Assembly (NCBI GenBank): GCA_963816975.1
Contig: CAWFMD010000001.1
Span: 124,001 to 188,000 of the forward strand
Direction of reading: 5' to 3'
DNA length: 64,000 nt
Origin: DASRIA01 sp963816975
GTDB taxonomy: Bacteria > Actinomycetota > Thermoleophilia > Solirubrobacterales > JBBDJG01
Position numbers and translations under genes: made by a program. How positions within the stretch are numbered: position 1 is the first letter of the stretch; each line of letters begins with the position of its first letter. The notes below the pieces were generated by a model. The model ran no database searches. It had not been told where the DNA came from and saw only the letters and a list, made by a program, of their open reading frames with translations. Below, in pieces: positions 17,038 through 27,070 of this stretch.

Positions 17038-17714
17038 ACCGGCACGGCGGCGCCGCTCACCGGCGCCGACTCGTCCGAGCACAGGAAGCGGATCACACCA
17101 GCGATCTCGGCGGGCGCGACCCAGCGCGAGTGGTCGGCATCGGGCTGCGCGGCACGGTTCGCGGGCGTGTCGACCACGCTCGGCAGCACGGCGTTGCAGC
17201 GCACGCCCCGCTCCCGGTAGTCGGCCGCCACGGCCTGCGCGAAGGCCAGTACCGCGGCCTTCGACGAGACGTATCCGACCGCGCCGCCGAATGGCTGCAC
17301 CGCGGCCCGTGCGGACACGCACACGATCGACCCGCGGCCGGCGTCGAGCATGTAGGGGACGGCCGCGCGGGTCACCAGGAACGTGGGCCGCAGGTTGAGC
17401 CGGAACAGCTTCTCGAAGTCCTCGAGGGCGGTCTCGTGCAGCGGCGCCCCGGCGGCGTAGCCGCCAACGAGGTTCACGACCGCACGCAACCCGCCCGGAC
17501 CCAAAGCGGCCTGCGTGACCGCGTCGCGCACCTCGGACTCCTGCAGCAGGTCGGCCTGCACCAGTTCCAGCCCCTCCCGCTCGGGCATGCGCTCGCGCTC
17601 CGCCGGCACCACCCACGTCGCGAACACGTGCCAGCCGGCGTCGAGCATGGCGCCCACGACCGCGCCCCCGACCGCGCCGGTGGCGCCCGTGATCAGCACC
17701 GTTCGCTCATCCAT
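17022..17714 (-). CDS. Short-chain dehydrogenase/reductase (SDR)
   Basis: A 230-residue classical SDR. The cofactor-binding glycine motif is 'LITGATGAVGGAVV' near the N-terminus, the NAG-type strand is 'VVNLVGGYAAG', the catalytic Tyr and Lys are in 'GYVSSKAAV', and the preceding Ser is in 'VCVSARAA'. Substrate unknown. Start ATG at 17714; the frame continues upstream as antisense shadow of the DGPF gene. Convergent with the preceding gene and divergent from the DGPF/sigma pair. Confidence 0.88.
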   Translation of the reverse strand: MDERTVLITGATGAVGGAVVGAMLDAGWHVFATWVVPAERERMPEREGLELVQADLLQESEVRDAVTQAALGPGGLRAVVNLVGGYAAGAPLHETALEDFEKLFRLNLRPTFLVTRAAVPYMLDAGRGSIVCVSARAAVQPFGGAVGYVSSKAAVLAFAQAVAADYRERGVRCNAVLPSVVDTPANRAAQPDADHSRWVAPAEIAGVIRFLCSDESAPVSGAAVPVYGRA

Positions 17715-17810
17715 GCCCGGGAGCGTAGCCTTTCGATTTCTCGTGTCGATTCCGGGGTGGGCCGTTCGTCGTAGAGGCGACGGCAGCAAACACGACCAGG
17801 AGGTAGTCAG

Positions 17811-18206
17811 ATGAGGTACATGCTCACGATCTTCACCGACGAGGACGGCATGACCGCGGCCACGCCCGACCAGATCCGGGAGACGATGGCCGCCTACGGC
17901 GCGTTCGGCCAGGCGATCGAGGACGCGGGCGTCCACGTCGCCGGCGAGGGCCTGCAGCCCACCGCGACAGCCACCACGGTGCGCGTGCGCAACGGCGAGC
18001 GGCTGCTGACCGACGGGCCGTTCGCGGAGACCAAGGAGCAGCTGGGCGGGTTCTACCTGCTCGACTGCAAGGACCTCGACGAGGCGCTCGGCTGGGCGGC
18101 CCGGATCCCCGGCGCTCAGCACGGAGCGGTCGAGGTGCGCCCTGTCATGGACTACGAGGCCATGCGGGCCGGCGACGCGGGAGCGGCCGCTCCGTCGCGC
18201 GCGTAG
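17811..18206 (+). CDS. DGPF (YCII-related) domain protein
   Basis: A 131-residue YCII/DGPF-type ferredoxin-like protein: 'MRYMLTIFTDEDG' start and the family hallmark 'LLTDGPFAETKEQLGGFYLLD'. It has a good Shine-Dalgarno (AGGAGG eight bases before the ATG). DGPF proteins are genetically coupled to group ECF42 sigma factors, as here, where the sigma gene follows directly. The biochemical role is unknown; a ligand-binding or signal-modifying function is the usual suggestion. The sigma reading frame stays open back into the end of this gene. Confidence 0.85.
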   Translation: MRYMLTIFTDEDGMTAATPDQIRETMAAYGAFGQAIEDAGVHVAGEGLQPTATATTVRVRNGERLLTDGPFAETKEQLGGFYLLDCKDLDEALGWAARIPGAQHGAVEVRPVMDYEAMRAGDAGAAAPSRA

Positions 18207-18256
18207 GCGCGACCAGCGAGCTTGTCGACCACCTGTTCCGGCGGGAGTCGGGACGG

Positions 18257-19474
18257 GTGGTCGCCACCCTGATCCGGGTGATCGGGGACTTCGACCTCGC
18301 GGAGGAGGCGGTGCAGGATGCATTCGTGGTGGCGCTCGAGCGCTGGCCGCGCACCGGCGTGCCGGACAACCCGGCGGCCTGGATCACGACGACGGCGCGC
18401 AATGCGGCGATCGACCGGGTGCGGCGCGCCCGGCGGCTCGGCGAGAAGACGGCGATCCTGGCCGGCCTCGAGGCCGTGCGCCCGCCGGCGGCGGAACCCG
18501 GCGCGGCCGGACCCGACGAGATGAGCATCCCCGACGACCGCCTGCGGCTGATCTTCACGTGCTGTCATCCGGCGCTCGCGCCCGCGGCGCAGGTGGCGCT
18601 CACCCTGCGCGCGCTCGGCGGCCTCGCGACCCCCGAGATCGCGCGCGCGTTCCTCGTGGCCGAGCCCACGATGGCGCAGCGCCTGGTGCGGGCGAAGCGC
18701 AAGATCAAGGATGCGCGCATCCCCTACGTCGTGCCGCCCGACCACGAGCTGCCCGATCGGCTGCGCGCCGTGCTGGCGACGCTCTACCTGATCTTCAACG
18801 AGGGCTACTCGGCGACCAGCGCGGATGCGCTCGTGCGGCGCGACCTGTGTGGTGAGGCGATCCGCTTGGCCGGCGTGCTCGCGGCGCTGATGCCCGACGA
18901 GCCCGAGGCGCTCGGCCTGCTCGCGCTGATGTTGCTGCACGACGCGCGCCGCGACGCGCGCGTCGACGGCGCCGGCCGGCTCGTGCTGCTCGAGGACCAG
19001 GATCGCGCGCTGTGGGACCCCGAGCAGATCGACAGGGGCCACAGGCTCGTGCAGCGGGCCCTGGCGATCGGCCGCGCGGGTCCCTATGCGCTGCAAGCGG
19101 CGATCGCCGCGGCGCACGTCGCCGACGACACGGACTGGGCGCGGATCGTCGCGCTCTACGACATGCTGGTGTCCGTGCACCCGACGCCGGTGGTCGCGCT
19201 CAACCGCGCCGTCGCCGTGGCGATGGCCGAGGGTCCGCAGCGCGGGCTCGAGCTGATCGAGGAGCTTGCGGCGAGCGGGGAGCTGGACGGCTACCACCTG
19301 CTGCACGCCGCGCGCGCCGACCTGCTGCGGCGCCTCGGCCGCAACGAGGAATCGGTGACTGAATACCGCCGTGCGCTGGAGCTCGCCACCAGTCCAGTGG
19401 AGCGGGCGTTCCTGGAAGGGCGCGTGGCGGCTGTCACAAAGTTGTTACAAAGTCCGATTTTTCGCTATCCTTAG
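18257..19474 (+). CDS. ECF42-type RNA polymerase sigma factor with C-terminal TPR-like extension
   Basis: 405 residues from GTG 18257. Sigma region 2 is seen in 'VATLIRVIGDFDLAEEAVQDAFVVALERWP', region 4 in 'LTLRALGGLATPEIARAFLVAEPTMAQRLVRAKRKIK', and the C-terminal 200 residues form the DUF6596 alpha-helical, TPR-like extension ('LYLIFNEGYSA', 'LNRAVAVAMAEGP') that defines ECF42 factors. No anti-sigma factor is adjacent; ECF42 is instead paired with DGPF proteins. The start is uncertain: the frame remains open upstream through 'ELVDHLFRRESGR', which homologues keep, but no ATG, GTG or TTG occurs there. GGGAG at 18243-18247 could serve the GTG. Confidence 0.85.
   Translation: MVATLIRVIGDFDLAEEAVQDAFVVALERWPRTGVPDNPAAWITTTARNAAIDRVRRARRLGEKTAILAGLEAVRPPAAEPGAAGPDEMSIPDDRLRLIFTCCHPALAPAAQVALTLRALGGLATPEIARAFLVAEPTMAQRLVRAKRKIKDARIPYVVPPDHELPDRLRAVLATLYLIFNEGYSATSADALVRRDLCGEAIRLAGVLAALMPDEPEALGLLALMLLHDARRDARVDGAGRLVLLEDQDRALWDPEQIDRGHRLVQRALAIGRAGPYALQAAIAAAHVADDTDWARIVALYDMLVSVHPTPVVALNRAVAVAMAEGPQRGLELIEELAASGELDGYHLLHAARADLLRRLGRNEESVTEYRRALELATSPVERAFLEGRVAAVTKLLQSPIFRYP
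19442..19471 (+). promoter_or_regulatory. Candidate promoter for the atp operon
   Basis: TTGTTA (19442-19447) and TATCCT (19466-19471) are separated by 18 bases, in the last codons of the sigma gene where the local base composition drops to AT-rich. It would give a leader of roughly 150-220 bases before atpI. The leader contains two short overlapping reading frames and no recognised riboswitch. Confidence 0.4.
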
Positions 19475-19628
19475 CGGCGCCGCTGCCACCCCTTCGTTTC
19501 GGGGATCGGGACGGGGCCCGGGCCGGTCGCCCGGGCAGTAGCCCCCCAGACACGGTGGCTGTCTCGACAGTGGGCCGGTGACCATCCGGCTTTGAATCCG
19601 CCTGCGACCGCGGGTGGATAGATTGCCG

Positions 19629-19699
19629 ATGGTTCGCGCCAGGCTCCCAGGGCGGCGGGCACTATGAACGATGCTTCCCGACCGCGACAACCCCAGTGA
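19629..19699 (+). other. Two overlapping mini-reading frames leading into atpI
   Basis: ATG at 19629 reads 12 codons (MVRARLPGRRAL) to a TGA at 19665-19667 that overlaps an ATG at 19664 (ATGA). That second frame reads 11 codons (MNDASRPRQPQ) to a TGA at 19697-19699 that overlaps the GTG start of atpI at 19696 (GTGA). A TAGATT hexamer stands four bases before the first ATG. The chain would allow leaderless initiation and coupled re-initiation into atpI, which has no clear Shine-Dalgarno of its own. It may be chance. Confidence 0.3.
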
Positions 19700-19875
19700 A
19701 CAGCAGCCCGGCAGGCGCCGGGGGGCTGCTGCTCGGCGCAATCCTTGTGTGCGCCGCGGTGGGACTGGGAATTGGCGCGCTGCTGGGCGTCCCGGCGCTG
19801 CTGGCCCTGGCCGGCGGCTTCGTCGGAGTCGGCGTGGGGTTCTGGATTGTCTATAGCCGCTTCAAAGACCTCTGA
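19696..19875 (+). CDS. AtpZ/AtpI-like small membrane protein (59 aa)
   Basis: A 59-residue protein too short for usual cutoffs: GTG start, 'AGAGGLLLGAILVCAAVGLGIGALLG' then 'GGFVGVGVGFWIVYSRFKDL'. Two membrane helices in a hairpin with Gly-rich packing, and the 'GxGxGFWIVYxRF' end, match the short AtpZ/AtpI-type subunit that precedes atpB in many actinobacteria. These proteins help Mg2+ or Ca2+ supply or c-ring assembly. It ends one base before the GTG of the next AtpI-like gene. Confidence 0.7.
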   Translation: MNSSPAGAGGLLLGAILVCAAVGLGIGALLGVPALLALAGGFVGVGVGFWIVYSRFKDL

Positions 19876-19876
19876 C

Positions 19877-20272
19877 GTGACTGACCCCCGGCCGCTGCCG
19901 CCACTCAAGGTCCCTGCATTCGTACGGTATCTCGACCTGGTGGTCCTGCTGGCGGTGGCGCTGCCGATCTTCCTGCTCGCCGGCCTGCCCATGGCGGCCT
20001 TCGGCGTGGGCGGCGGGGCCTGGATCCTGCAGCGCGTCGTCCAGCACCTGATGCAGCGCCGCGCGGAGGCCTCCGACGACCCGCGGGTGGTCGCGGGCTG
20101 GACGGCCGGCAGCATGATCGCGCGCGGGTGGTTCTGCGCACTCGCGATCTTCGGCGTCGGCATCGCCGAGGGCGACGAGGCCGGCCTTGCGGCCGCGCTG
20201 CTCGTGATCGCGCTGTTCACGGTCTACTTCGTGATTCGCATGATCCTCAGGCCGATCGGGGCCACGCGATGA
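19877..20272 (+). CDS. atpI: ATP synthase subunit I-like membrane protein
   Basis: A 131-residue protein with four predicted helices (about 20-37, 38-55, 83-103 and 108-125), the topology of AtpI (PF03899), which assists c-ring assembly. The GTG at 19877 is one base after the stop of the small AtpZ-like gene, and its TGA overlaps the atpB ATG (ATGA). The sequence is divergent, so the family call rests mainly on topology and position. Confidence 0.65.
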   Translation: MTDPRPLPPLKVPAFVRYLDLVVLLAVALPIFLLAGLPMAAFGVGGGAWILQRVVQHLMQRRAEASDDPRVVAGWTAGSMIARGWFCALAIFGVGIAEGDEAGLAAALLVIALFTVYFVIRMILRPIGATR

Positions 20273-21213
20273 CCACCGCGACCGCCCCGCAACCGGCGTC
20301 AGGTGGCGGTGGCCTGAGCCGCCGCGCGAAGGTCTTCACCGGCGTCGGGCTCTACCTGGCGCTGGGCATCGCGCTCGGCGTGATCCTCGGCAGCGACGGA
20401 AAGAACGACGAGTTCAAGCCCCAGAACGAGTTCAAGCTCGACAACTGGATCTCACTCCAGATCGGGCCCTTCGACATGAGCATCAACAAGGCCGTGCTCT
20501 ACCTGTTCATGGGCTCGGCGCTCACGATCGTGGCCTGGATGTACATCGCGAACCGCATGCAGGCACGCCCCAACCGCGTGCAGACCGCGGTCGAGACCCT
20601 CTACCAGCTGATGAAGAAGAACATCACCGAGGGCAACATGGACCAGCGCATGGCGAAGCGCTGGTTCACCATGATCGGAACCCTCTTTCTCTTCATCTGG
20701 TTCTCGAACCTGATCGGGTACATCCCCTTCCCGACCAACACGGAGCACAAGGTCGACATCTTCGGCCTGCAGGTCCCCTCGCTGGCGCTGTACGCGGCGA
20801 CGGCGAACATCTCGATACCGCTGACGCTGACGCTGATGGTCTGGCTGCTCTACCACTACGAGGGCATCCGGGCCAAGGGCTTCGTGCGCTACCTGCGGGG
20901 ATGGGTGCCCGCCGGCGTGGAGGGGGCGGCCGTCGTCCCGATCTTCATCATCGAGGTGATCTCGCACTTCGTGCGGCTGATCTCGCTCTCCGTGCGACTT
21001 TTTGCGAACATCCTCGCCGGGCACCTGCTGATCCTGTTCATGGGCGGCGGACTCGTGGTGCTGCTGGGCGTCGCCGCGATCGGCGTGTTCACGCTACCGA
21101 TGGCGTTCGCCTTCTTCATCTTCGAAGTGGGGTTGGTGGCGACCCTGCAGGCCTTCATCTTCGCCACTCTCTCTGCCATCTATCTCGGCGGCGCCGTCGC
21201 CGAACATCACTAG
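20269..21213 (+). CDS. atpB: F1Fo ATP synthase subunit a
   Basis: A 314-residue polytopic protein. The essential proton-path arginine is in 'SLSVRLFANILAGH' within the penultimate helix pair; 'MIGTLFLFIWFSNLIGYIPFPTNTEHKVDIF' is also family-typical. An N-terminal extension of about 60 residues includes one extra hydrophobic segment ('VFTGVGLYLALGIALGVILG'), as in actinobacterial a-subunits. Start ATG overlaps the AtpI stop. Subunit a forms the proton half-channels against the c-ring. Confidence 0.95.
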   Translation: MTTATAPQPASGGGGLSRRAKVFTGVGLYLALGIALGVILGSDGKNDEFKPQNEFKLDNWISLQIGPFDMSINKAVLYLFMGSALTIVAWMYIANRMQARPNRVQTAVETLYQLMKKNITEGNMDQRMAKRWFTMIGTLFLFIWFSNLIGYIPFPTNTEHKVDIFGLQVPSLALYAATANISIPLTLTLMVWLLYHYEGIRAKGFVRYLRGWVPAGVEGAAVVPIFIIEVISHFVRLISLSVRLFANILAGHLLILFMGGGLVVLLGVAAIGVFTLPMAFAFFIFEVGLVATLQAFIFATLSAIYLGGAVAEHH

Positions 21214-21223
21214 GAGGACCTCC

Positions 21224-21505
21224 GTGGTCGACCCAACGACAATCACCCAACTCGCGCAGGCGGCTGATCCCGCCACGTATGGCACCGATGCCGGAAAGGC
21301 GATCGCGCTGGGCGTGGGCGCCGGGCTCGGCACGATCGGGCCGGGCATCGGCGTCGGCTACATCTTCGGGAAGGTGATCGAGTCGGTCACCCGTCAGCCC
21401 GAGATGCGTGACGAGATCACCAGCATCCAGTGGCTCGGCTTCGCGCTGACCGAGGCGATCGTGTTCTACGCGTTCATCTTCGGACTGATCGCGTTCTTCC
21501 TCTAG
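21224..21505 (+). CDS. atpE: F1Fo ATP synthase subunit c
   Basis: A 93-residue hairpin proteolipid. Helix 1 has the Gly-rich packing motif 'ALGVGAGLGTIGPGIGVGYI', the polar loop reads 'TRQPEM', and helix 2 holds the proton-binding Glu in 'GFALTEAIVFYAFIFGL'. The residues around it do not form a sodium-binding set (no ES pair), so proton coupling is likely. The GTG start has AGGAGG six bases upstream; an N-terminal extension of about 20 residues precedes helix 1. Confidence 0.95.
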   Translation: MVDPTTITQLAQAADPATYGTDAGKAIALGVGAGLGTIGPGIGVGYIFGKVIESVTRQPEMRDEITSIQWLGFALTEAIVFYAFIFGLIAFFL

Positions 21506-21508
21506 AAG

Positions 21509-22102
21509 ATGCTGAGCAACGTCACATCCGTAGTGCTGGCCGCCACTGAAAGCGGCGGCTCGACCTCGGACGAGGGCGGGAACTTCCTAGTCACGCCCGA
21601 GCTCGGGCTGATGCTTTGGACGCTGATCGCCTTCGGCGTGACGCTGTGGTTCCTGTCGAAGTTCGCCTTCCCACGGATCCAGGAAGCGCTCGACAAGCGC
21701 CAGCAGGCGATCGAGGAGTCGATCGAGGCCTCCGAGCGCGCGAAGGCCGAGGCCAACGAGTTGCTGAGTGAGTACCGCCAGCGGCTGCAGGAGGCGCGCA
21801 AGCAGGCCGACGAGATCGTGATGCGCGCACGCCGGTCCGCCGAGGAGGGCGAGCGGGAGTCGCTCGAGGCCGCCCGCCAGCAGCGCGAGGAGCTACTCGA
21901 GCAGACCCGCCGGGATGTCGAGGCCGAGACGCGCCGCGCGATGCAGGAGATCCGCAACGAGGTCGCCGACCTCACGGTGCTGGCCACCGAGAAGGTGACG
22001 CGCAAGGCGCTCACCGGCGAGGATCAGCGCAAGCTGGTCGAGGAGGCGCTCGGCGAGCTCGACTTCACCGCGCTCAGCGCCCGGAACGGCGAGGGGAGGT
22101 AG
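21509..22102 (+). CDS. atpF: F1Fo ATP synthase subunit b
   Basis: A 197-residue protein: a single membrane helix at about 33-52 ('LGLMLWTLIAFGVTLWFLSKFAF') followed by a long Glu/Lys/Arg-rich coiled coil ('AEANELLSEYRQRLQEARKQADEIVMRARRSAEEGERE') that forms the peripheral stalk. Only one b gene exists, so the stalk should be a homodimer. Start ATG three bases after atpE. Confidence 0.93.
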   Translation: MLSNVTSVVLAATESGGSTSDEGGNFLVTPELGLMLWTLIAFGVTLWFLSKFAFPRIQEALDKRQQAIEESIEASERAKAEANELLSEYRQRLQEARKQADEIVMRARRSAEEGERESLEAARQQREELLEQTRRDVEAETRRAMQEIRNEVADLTVLATEKVTRKALTGEDQRKLVEEALGELDFTALSARNGEGR

Positions 22103-22105
22103 CGA

Positions 22106-22639
22106 GTGGAGGAGATCGCCCAGGTCTACTCCCGGTCATTGTTCGACGTGGCCAAGGAGCACGGCAAGCTCGACCGGATTCGCGACGAGCTGGGCGAGTT
22201 CGCCGACGCGCTCGAGCAGAACCGCGAGCTGTCGGTCTTCTTCTTCTCGCCTTACTTCTCGACCGAGGAGAAGGAGGCCGGGCTGAAGCGCGCGATCGTC
22301 GACGCGGATCCGACACTCGTGAACTTCCTCGAGCTGCTGATCGACAAGCACCGCATGCCCGTGATCTTCCGCGTGCGCAAGCAGTTCGAAGCGCTCTACG
22401 ACCGCGAGCACAAGCAGCTGCCGGTGCAGGTGACCAGCGCCGTTGCGCTCGACGCCAACGTCGTACACGCGCTGGAGCAGCGCATCCGCGAGCAGACCGG
22501 CCAGAACGTGCAGCTGGAGAGCACCGTGGACCCGGACATCCTCGGTGGGATCGTGCTGCGAGTCGGCAATTCCATTCTTGATGCCTCGATCCGCCACCGG
22601 CTGGAGCAATTGAGACGCGAAGTGGCGAAGGCCACGTAA
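22106..22639 (+). CDS. atpH: F1Fo ATP synthase subunit delta
   Basis: A 177-residue OSCP/delta subunit: N-terminal helical domain starting 'EEIAQVYSRSLFDVAKEHGKLDRIRDEL', C-terminal signature 'VDPDILGGIVLRVGNSILDASIRHRLEQLRREV'. It joins the b stalk to the top of the alpha3beta3 head. GTG start with GGGAGG a few bases upstream. Standalone delta, not the mycobacterial b-delta fusion. Confidence 0.94.
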   Translation: MEEIAQVYSRSLFDVAKEHGKLDRIRDELGEFADALEQNRELSVFFFSPYFSTEEKEAGLKRAIVDADPTLVNFLELLIDKHRMPVIFRVRKQFEALYDREHKQLPVQVTSAVALDANVVHALEQRIREQTGQNVQLESTVDPDILGGIVLRVGNSILDASIRHRLEQLRREVAKAT

Positions 22640-22647
22640 GGAGAGAC

Positions 22648-24276
<1,629 letters not shown>

Positions 24277-24279
24277 CCC

Positions 24280-25176
24280 ATGGCGCAGAAGGACCTGAAA
24301 AGCCGCATCGGGAGCGTGAAGAACATCCAGAAGATCACGCGCGCGATGGAGATGGTCGCGGCCGCGCGGCTGCGCCGCGCGGAGCAGCGCATCGAGCACC
24401 TGCGCCCCTACGCGGGCGCGATCCGGCGCATGACGCGCCAGGCGGCCGCGGCGGCCGAGAACATCCCCAGCCTGCCGATCCTGCAGGAGCACGAGCAGGT
24501 GCGCCGGGTCGGGCTGATCTTCGTGACCGGCGACCGCGGGCTGGCGGGTGCGTTCAACTCCCAGATCCTGCGTGCCGGGCTGCGCGCGGCGAGCGAGCAC
24601 GGCGGCGAGGGCCGCGAGATCGGGTACTACGCGTCCGGCAAGCGCGGCGTTTCGTCGCTGGTGTTCCGCGGCCTCGACCTGGCGGGCAGCTACACGGGGT
24701 TCACCGACCGTCCCGCCTACGCCAACGCGCGCGAGATCGCCGACGACGTGATGGCGGCGTACGTCGACGGCGACCTCGATCAGGTCGAGATCTTCTACAA
24801 CGGCTACATCTCACCCCTCACTCAGGAGGTGCGCCGCGAGACGCTGCTCCCGCTGCAGCACGCCACGATCCTGGAAGGGTCCGGCGAAGCAGACGAGGGA
24901 GACGACCCCGGCCACCGCGCGCTCGTTGAGTACGAGCCCGACCCCGAGGCGATTCTGCACCGGCTGATCCCCGACTACGTCGAGATCTCGGTGTTCCGCG
25001 CGCTGCTCGAGTCCACTGCGTCCGAGCACGGCGCCCGCATGACCGCGATGCGCAGCGCCTCGGACAACGCCGGTGACCTGATCGAGAGCCTGACCTTGCA
25101 GATGAACCGTGCCAGACAAGCCGAGATCACCCAAGAGATCATGGAAGTGGTCGCCGGGGCCGAGGCCCTCGGCTAA
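24280..25176 (+). CDS. atpG: F1Fo ATP synthase subunit gamma
   Basis: A 298-residue gamma subunit: 'LKSRIGSVKNIQKITRAMEMVAAARLRRAEQR' for the N-terminal coiled-coil helix and 'RMTAMRSASDNAGDLIESLTLQMNRARQAEITQEIMEVVAGAEAL' for the C-terminal helix that rotates inside the head. The start is three bases after the atpA stop. The middle domain includes a short acidic insertion ('GSGEADEGDDPGH'). Confidence 0.96.
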   Translation: MAQKDLKSRIGSVKNIQKITRAMEMVAAARLRRAEQRIEHLRPYAGAIRRMTRQAAAAAENIPSLPILQEHEQVRRVGLIFVTGDRGLAGAFNSQILRAGLRAASEHGGEGREIGYYASGKRGVSSLVFRGLDLAGSYTGFTDRPAYANAREIADDVMAAYVDGDLDQVEIFYNGYISPLTQEVRRETLLPLQHATILEGSGEADEGDDPGHRALVEYEPDPEAILHRLIPDYVEISVFRALLESTASEHGARMTAMRSASDNAGDLIESLTLQMNRARQAEITQEIMEVVAGAEALG

Positions 25177-25194
25177 GACCGCAAAGGAGCGAAT

Positions 25195-26601
25195 TTGGAA
25201 GCCGCAACACAGACCAGGAACGTGGGCCGCATCGAGGAGATCCAGGGCGTCGTGATCGAGGCGGTGTTCCCCGACACGCTGCCCCACATCAATCACGCGA
25301 TCACGGTCGATCGCGGCGAGGCCGGCGTGCTCGTGTGCGAGGTGCAGCAGCACCTCGGCGACGACCGCCTCCGCGCGGTCGCGATGGACACGACCGACGG
25401 GCTGGCGCGGGGCACCGAGGTGCTGGACACCGGCGGGCCGATCACCGTGCCGGTCGGCGAGGTGACGCTCGGGCGCATCTTCAACCTGCTGGGCGAGCCG
25501 ATCGACCTCGGCGAGCCCGTCGAGGCCGAGGAGCGCTGGCCGATCCACCGCGACGCTCCCTCCGTCGACAACCTCACGCCGACGACCGAGATCCTCGAGA
25601 CCGGCATCAAGGTCGTCGACCTGCTCGCGCCCTACGCGAAGGGCGGCAAGGTCGGCCTGTTCGGAGGCGCGGGCGTCGGTAAGACCGTGATCATCATGGA
25701 GCTGATCAACAACATCGCCAAGCAGCACGGTGGCCTCTCCGCCTTCTGCGGCGTGGGCGAACGCACGCGCGAGGGCAACGAGCTGTGGAACGAGATGAAG
25801 GAGTCCGGGGTGCTCGACAAGACGATGCTCGTCTTCGGGCAGATGAACGAGCCTCCCGGAGCGCGCATGCGGGTCGCTTTGTCAGGCCTCACGATGGCCG
25901 AGTACTTCCGTGAGCAGGGCGGCCAGGACGTGCTGCTGTTCATCGACAACATCTTCCGGTTCGTGCAGGCGGGCTCGGAGGTCTCGGCGCTGCTCGGGCG
26001 GATGCCCTCGCAGGTCGGCTACCAGCCGACGCTCGAGACCGAGATGGGCCAGCTCCAGGAGCGGATCACCTCGACGCGCACCGGCTCGGTGACATCGGTG
26101 CAGGCGATCTACGTGCCCGCCGACGACCTCACCGACCCGGCGCCGGCGTCCGTCTTCGCACACCTGAACGCGACCACGACGCTCTCGCGCGCGATCTCCG
26201 AGAAGGGGATCTACCCGGCGGTCGACCCGCTCGACTCGACCTCGACGATCCTGAAGCCGGACATCCTCGGTCAGGAGCACTTCGACGTCGCGAACTCGGT
26301 CAAGGAGATCCTCCAGCGTTACCGGGAGCTCCAGGACATCATCGCCATCCTCGGGATCGACGAGCTCTCCGACGAGGACAAGCTGACGGTGCAGCGCGCG
26401 CGCAAGGTCGAGCGCTTCCTGTCGCAGCCGTTCTTCGTGGCCGAGGCGTTCACGGGTCGCTCGGGCGAGTACGTGCCGGTCGCCGAGACGATCCGCGGAT
26501 TCAAGGAGATCATCGAAGGCCGCCACGACGAAGTGCCAGAGCGCGCGTTCTTCATGAAGGGCTCGATCGACCAGGTCGTCGAGGAGGCGAAGCAGGGCTG
26601 A
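25195..26601 (+). CDS. atpD: F1Fo ATP synthase subunit beta (catalytic)
   Basis: A 468-residue catalytic subunit. Walker A GGAGVGKT at 157-164; the catalytic Glu is in 'GVGERTREGNELW'; 'ALSGLTMAEYFRE' and the DELSEED-like 'IDELSDEDKLTV' lever are present. Start TTG at 25195 with AAAGGAG upstream. Its TGA overlaps the ATG of atpC by one base. Confidence 0.97.
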   Translation: MEAATQTRNVGRIEEIQGVVIEAVFPDTLPHINHAITVDRGEAGVLVCEVQQHLGDDRLRAVAMDTTDGLARGTEVLDTGGPITVPVGEVTLGRIFNLLGEPIDLGEPVEAEERWPIHRDAPSVDNLTPTTEILETGIKVVDLLAPYAKGGKVGLFGGAGVGKTVIIMELINNIAKQHGGLSAFCGVGERTREGNELWNEMKESGVLDKTMLVFGQMNEPPGARMRVALSGLTMAEYFREQGGQDVLLFIDNIFRFVQAGSEVSALLGRMPSQVGYQPTLETEMGQLQERITSTRTGSVTSVQAIYVPADDLTDPAPASVFAHLNATTTLSRAISEKGIYPAVDPLDSTSTILKPDILGQEHFDVANSVKEILQRYRELQDIIAILGIDELSDEDKLTVQRARKVERFLSQPFFVAEAFTGRSGEYVPVAETIRGFKEIIEGRHDEVPERAFFMKGSIDQVVEEAKQG

Positions 26602-27032
26602 TGGCGCGGAGCCCGTTTCCGGTCGAGGTGCTGACCCCCGAGGGCCAGGTCTTCGAGGGCGAGGTCGAGATGCTCTCGACGCGCACCGAGGTGGGCGAGA
26701 TCGGCGTGCTCGCGAACCATACGCCGCTGCTGGCGATGCTCCAGCCGTCCGACCTGCGGCTGCACATCAGCGAGCACGAGATCAGGCACTTCGCGCAGGG
26801 CGAGGGCTACTTGCAGGTGCACGGCAACCACGCGCTCGTGCTGGTGGAGGACTGCCTCGAGCCGGCGCAGATCGACCGCGCCGAGCAGGAGGAGCGCCTG
26901 CGCAAGGCCACGGCCGTGATCGACGAGGCGAAGACGCCGGCGGACCTTGCCAGCGCGCGCACCCAGCAGGCACTACGCGACAGGCGCCGCGCGGAGACCT
27001 TCCTGCGTATCGCCGGCGGCGGCGCCGAGTAA
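26601..27032 (+). CDS. atpC: F1Fo ATP synthase subunit epsilon
   Basis: A 143-residue epsilon subunit: N-terminal beta sandwich ('FPVEVLTPEGQVFEGEVEMLSTRTEVGEIGVLANHTPLLAML') and C-terminal helical hairpin ('AEQEERLRKATAVIDEAKTPADLASARTQQALRDRRRAE'). It links gamma to the c-ring and can inhibit ATP hydrolysis. Last gene of the atp operon; it converges on the citrate synthase gene with 38 bases between their stops and no strong terminator hairpin visible. Confidence 0.94.
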   Translation: MARSPFPVEVLTPEGQVFEGEVEMLSTRTEVGEIGVLANHTPLLAMLQPSDLRLHISEHEIRHFAQGEGYLQVHGNHALVLVEDCLEPAQIDRAEQEERLRKATAVIDEAKTPADLASARTQQALRDRRRAETFLRIAGGGAE

Positions 27033-27070
27033 CCGCGAGCGCGCCGGGCACCCGCACCACATTGCCGGAG

